DNA of 15,428 bases from Burkholderiaceae bacterium. Its GTDB lineage: Bacteria; Pseudomonadota; Gammaproteobacteria; Burkholderiales; Burkholderiaceae_C. Position 1 is the first letter of the stretch. Every line of letters starts with the position of its first letter. A program made the translations under genes and the position numbers. A model generated the notes under the pieces. That model made no database searches. It was not told where the DNA came from and worked only from the letters and a program-made list of their open reading frames with translations. Below, piece after piece: positions 13,976-15,428 of the stretch. Location of the stretch: assembly GCA_030726195.1 (NCBI GenBank), contig JANREF010000309.1, forward strand, positions 1 through 15,428, given 5' to 3'.

Positions 13976-14018
13976 TGCCAACCTGCCGATGTTACCGCCA
14001 ACGTGGGTGGCTTGCAGA

Positions 14019-15044
14019 TCAGCGGCGCACGCTCCTGGCTTGTGGGTTGAGCTCGTTGATGGCTTCTCCATTGACAAAAGCATTGACGGCGGCAAAGGCC
14101 AGCGCGTAATCCTGCTCCAAGCTGTCAATCTCAACGGGACCTAGGTGTGGCGTGCAAATGCAGTTCTCCAAGCGCAGCAGGGCTTGACCGGGAGAGGCCG
14201 GTTCGGTGTCGAACACGTCTATGGCAGCCAGGCCGGGGCGGCCACGGTTCAATGCGGCCACCAGGGCGTCGGGGTCAATGAGGCTGGCGCTGGTGGTGTT
14301 GACCAGCAACGCAGTCGCCTTCATGCGGCTGAGATCGGCCAAATCCAGCAATGGGGCTTGGGTTTTGCCAAAGTTGGGGTGCAAGGTGAGCACGTCGCTG
14401 TTGTCCAGCAAGGACGCTTTGCTGGTGGCCACCTCCAAGCCGTTTTGCGAGGCAAAGCTGCGTGCTGCCTCGCTGCCCCACATCAGCACACGCATGCCAA
14501 AAGCGCGGCCAAAGCCGGCCACTACATGGCCAATGCTGTTGTGTACGTCGGATAAGTCGTCGGTCCATATGCCCAAAATTTTGCCGCGCAGCAAGCTGCC
14601 GATGCAAAAGTTGTCGGGCATGGATTTGGCTTTGAGACCGGACTGCTGCCAAGCCCCGTGCTTGAGGTGGCCGACGTAGTGAGGAATGCGCCTAGAGGCT
14701 GCCATGATCAGCGCCCAAGTCAGCTCGGCCGTTGCCTGCGGGGCGGCCTGTCCTTTAACGACCAATACGCCGTGATCGGTGCAGGCGTCGATATCGATGT
14801 TGTCGGTACGGACGCCGGTTTGGACGATCAGGCGCAGTTTGGGAAGCTTGTCGACGAGTGCTCGGCTGATGTTGGTTCGTTGGTGGGTGAGGACAACCAC
14901 TTCGGTGTCGCGCAAACGAACGGCCAATTGGCCCACGCCTTTGACGTTGTTGGTATAGACCTTGGCTGCGTGGTTCTCGAGCAATGCGGCGCTGGGCAGC
15001 TTGCGTATGGCGTCTTGGAAGTCATCAAGAATTACGATATTCAT
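14019..15044 (-). CDS. D-2-hydroxyacid dehydrogenase-like protein with degenerate active site
   Basis: A 341-residue protein with the layout of the SerA-type D-isomer-specific 2-hydroxyacid dehydrogenases: MNIVILDDFQDA at the N-terminus, AELTWALIMAASRRIP at 106-121, AGFGRAFGMRVLMWG at 176-190, GLAAIDVFDTEP at 271-282 with Glu281, and CTPHLG at 297-302 with His300. Two key elements are lost. After GKILGIW the glycine loop GxGxxG is replaced by TDDLSDVHNS (161-170), about six residues longer than normal. The VNTSR catalytic arginine is Ser252 in VNTTSASLID. The frame is open throughout and the C-terminus is normal, so it is not a simple pseudogene. The ATG at 15044 was chosen because MNIVILDD is the usual family beginning. 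It is the first gene after an intrinsic terminator. NAD binding and catalysis are doubtful. Confidence 0.85.
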   Translation of the reverse strand: MNIVILDDFQDAIRKLPSAALLENHAAKVYTNNVKGVGQLAVRLRDTEVVVLTHQRTNISRALVDKLPKLRLIVQTGVRTDNIDIDACTDHGVLVVKGQAAPQATAELTWALIMAASRRIPHYVGHLKHGAWQQSGLKAKSMPDNFCIGSLLRGKILGIWTDDLSDVHNSIGHVVAGFGRAFGMRVLMWGSEAARSFASQNGLEVATSKASLLDNSDVLTLHPNFGKTQAPLLDLADLSRMKATALLVNTTSASLIDPDALVAALNRGRPGLAAIDVFDTEPASPGQALLRLENCICTPHLGPVEIDSLEQDYALAFAAVNAFVNGEAINELNPQARSVRR

Positions 15045-15103
15045 AATCGTTATTGTGCCTGCGAGTGCTTGCACATTGAACGATGGTTGAGGTGTAAGCA
15101 CCC

Positions 15104-15134
15104 AAAAAAATAGCCTCGTCTTGCGTTGAGGCTA
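15104..15134 (-). terminator. Intrinsic terminator (minus strand) behind the right-edge gene
   Basis: On the minus strand TAGCCTC (15134-15128) pairs with GAGGCTA (15117-15111) around a 10-nt loop and is followed by seven T (15110-15104). It ends transcription coming from the right, so the gene at 15044 needs its own promoter in the ~60 bases between. Confidence 0.8.
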
Positions 15135-15327
15135 GAAAACTGCAAAGAAAAAGTAGGCGCCTCGCTGAGTGGTTTGTTGGGTGATCAAGTGCACAGGTCG
15201 CTGTTGCTCATGTGTTGGTGCGCCGTTGTGCGCGACGATTCGATGGGTTGCCTAATTTGCCCTATCTATCCCGTTGTCGCTCAACCCCTCTACGCCGTGG
15301 TTGTAGACCAGTCCTGCGGCATCTGCC

Positions 15328-15428
15328 TTATGCACAGGCCTCAAGTGCCGCCATGCGGTTGAGCTCGGCGCACACGTCGGCCAAGCGTCCTGCCATGACC
15401 ATGCGTCCAGCCACCGGTGTGTGGCCAC
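15328..15428 (-). CDS. 3' end of an unidentified protein gene (start outside window)
   Basis: On the minus strand one frame is open from the right edge to a TAA at 15330-15328, giving 32 C-terminal residues: GHTPVAGRMVMAGRLADV, then CAELNRMAALEACA. The composition (helical, Ala/Leu/Arg rich) is protein-like. The other frame open to the edge gives a Trp-rich, unlikely peptide. The intrinsic terminator at 15104-15134 on the same strand, ~195 bases downstream, supports a gene ending here. The fragment is too short to name a family. The 15135-15327 stretch between stop and terminator shows no gene or structure I can support. Confidence 0.55.
   Translation of the reverse strand, partial: GHTPVAGRMVMAGRLADVCAELNRMAALEACA

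Overview
The window looks like a chromosomal stretch of a betaproteobacterium, most likely Burkholderiales and close to Comamonadaceae. This is inferred from the style of the proteins (a Crp/Fnr regulator among acyl-CoA genes, a PaaH-type dehydrogenase, a Ure2p/YfcG-like glutathione transferase), from moderately high GC, and from tRNA genes with encoded CCA ends. No phage, IS, CRISPR or plasmid gene is visible.

Left part, plus strand: the C-terminal part of an aldehyde dehydrogenase cut by the window edge (1-575), a spacer with a long inverted repeat, then a full penicillin-acylase-family (Ntn hydrolase) gene (734-3316). Behind it lies a perfect 9-bp hairpin that runs into a 13-bp degenerate tandem repeat (3365-3455). 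A minus-strand MioC-like flavodoxin domain protein follows (3567-4112). It is divergent from tRNA-Pro(TGG), an intrinsic terminator and tRNA-Arg(TCT). Next are a plus-strand Asp/Glu racemase family gene (4589-5245) and, convergent to it, a D-amino-acid-transaminase-like gene (5373-6263). A second, AT-rich 13-bp tandem repeat lies between those two.

From 6.3 to 15.0 kb all genes are on the minus strand. In transcription order (right to left) they are: a 2-hydroxyacid-dehydrogenase-like protein; a 3-hydroxyacyl-CoA dehydrogenase overlapping an enoyl-CoA hydratase/isomerase by ATGA; a Crp/Fnr regulator; a phosphotransferase of the APH/ACAD10-11 N-terminal type; an ACAD10/11-type acyl-CoA dehydrogenase; a nu-class-like GST; a DUF2520 Rossmann protein that starts at the GST stop; and the transaminase. 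The last ~100 bases hold the 3' end of another minus-strand gene, followed by an intrinsic terminator.

The most coherent system is the catabolic block at 8.1-13.8 kb. A separate kinase-like protein and an ACAD11-type dehydrogenase lie next to each other beside beta-oxidation enzymes and a regulator. This matches the logic of the levulinate (LvaA/LvaC) and mammalian ACAD10/11 routes, in which a 4-hydroxyacyl-CoA is phosphorylated, phosphate is eliminated to give an enoyl-CoA, and beta-oxidation follows. The strongest oddity is the 2-hydroxyacid-dehydrogenase-like protein. It has an intact frame, but the dinucleotide-binding glycine loop is replaced by an unrelated longer segment and the catalytic arginine by serine, so it is probably a pseudoenzyme or has a changed function.
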